Assembly (NCBI RefSeq): GCF_006716185.1
Contig: NZ_VFOP01000001.1
Span: 3,720,001-3,784,000 of the forward strand
Origin: Ornithinicoccus hortensis
GTDB taxonomy: Bacteria > Actinomycetota > Actinomycetes > Actinomycetales > Dermatophilaceae
Direction: 5' to 3'
Length of the DNA: 64,000 bases
The first letter of the stretch is position 1; every line of letters begins with the position of its first letter. Both the position numbers and the translations under genes were made by a program. Positions 63,947-64,000 of the stretch are shown here, one piece after another. The notes under the pieces are model-generated. The model saw nothing but the letters and a program-made list of their open reading frames with translations, was not told the origin of the DNA and did not search any database.

Positions 63947-64000
63947 GGGGCTCTCCTTCGGTGGGTCCGGGTGGGGGGTTCGGTCGTCGGTCAGTGGGGT

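Overview
The window comes from a very G+C-rich (by eye about 73%) Gram-positive actinobacterium. The evidence is an HspR/HAIR-controlled chaperone operon, an Rpf-type resuscitation factor, an LppX/LprG-type lipoprotein next to a drug:H+ antiporter, an F420-type luciferase-like oxidoreductase, many GTG/TTG starts and 4-nt start/stop overlaps. The overall flavour is Micrococcales, Intrasporangiaceae/Ornithinimicrobiaceae-like; that placement is inference.

Layout. 1-10.7 kb: a cut TrmH-type RNA methyltransferase, a DedA protein, a long low-complexity membrane protein, pyrE, a DUF4328 membrane protein, an LLM oxidoreductase, an S9 peptidase, a Gfo/Idh oxidoreductase, and a divergent ArsR-type repressor/CDF efflux pair with a visible operator. 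10.7-22.7 kb: a catabolic island resembling ectoine degradation. It holds a class III aminotransferase and an aldehyde dehydrogenase (DoeD/DoeC-like), a GntR/FCD repressor, two EutA-like Asp/Glu-racemase-fold proteins, an M20 deacylase, a second aminotransferase, a DoeA/EutD-type ectoine hydrolase homologue, and a tightly coupled hydroxyacid dehydrogenase-amidase-DUF3830 operon. One palindrome, ATTGTCGACAAT, lies in all three promoter regions and ties them into one regulon. No transporter is present.

22.7-34.8 kb: a 33-bp minisatellite, a GH15-like protein, an SDR, exonuclease III, an MFS protein, an HhH-GPD protein, a GNAT protein, an aldonolactone-oxidase-like flavoprotein coupled to a D-threonine-aldolase-like enzyme, an LprG/P55-like lipoprotein-transporter pair and a methyltransferase. 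34.9-49.2 kb: clpB (HAIR element), an MBL hydrolase, a duplicated palindromic repeat block, amylosucrase, Rpf, a kinase-fold protein, a PIG-L lipoprotein divergent from an acyltransferase, a Nudix protein, an unrecognised protein, a ZIP transporter, an acyl-CoA dehydrogenase and a HAD phosphatase. 49.4-51.8 kb: a secreted subtilase with three cell-wall-binding repeats.

52.1-61.4 kb: the dnaK-grpE-dnaJ-hspR operon embedded among signs of gene decay. These are a GyrI-like gene with an in-frame TAG, a ParE/RelE-type toxin whose frame runs into the dnaK promoter, a LysR protein without its helix-turn-helix, and a Fic gene split by a frameshift. 61.5-64 kb: a YciI-like protein, a MerR regulator and an acyl-CoA dehydrogenase.

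The most interesting items are the ectoine-like regulon, several unrelated families of dispersed palindromic or tandem intergenic repeats, the decay cluster around the chaperone operon, and an apparent excess of the heptamer GGCATAC across the whole window. No rRNA, tRNA, CRISPR array, IS element or prophage was recognised.
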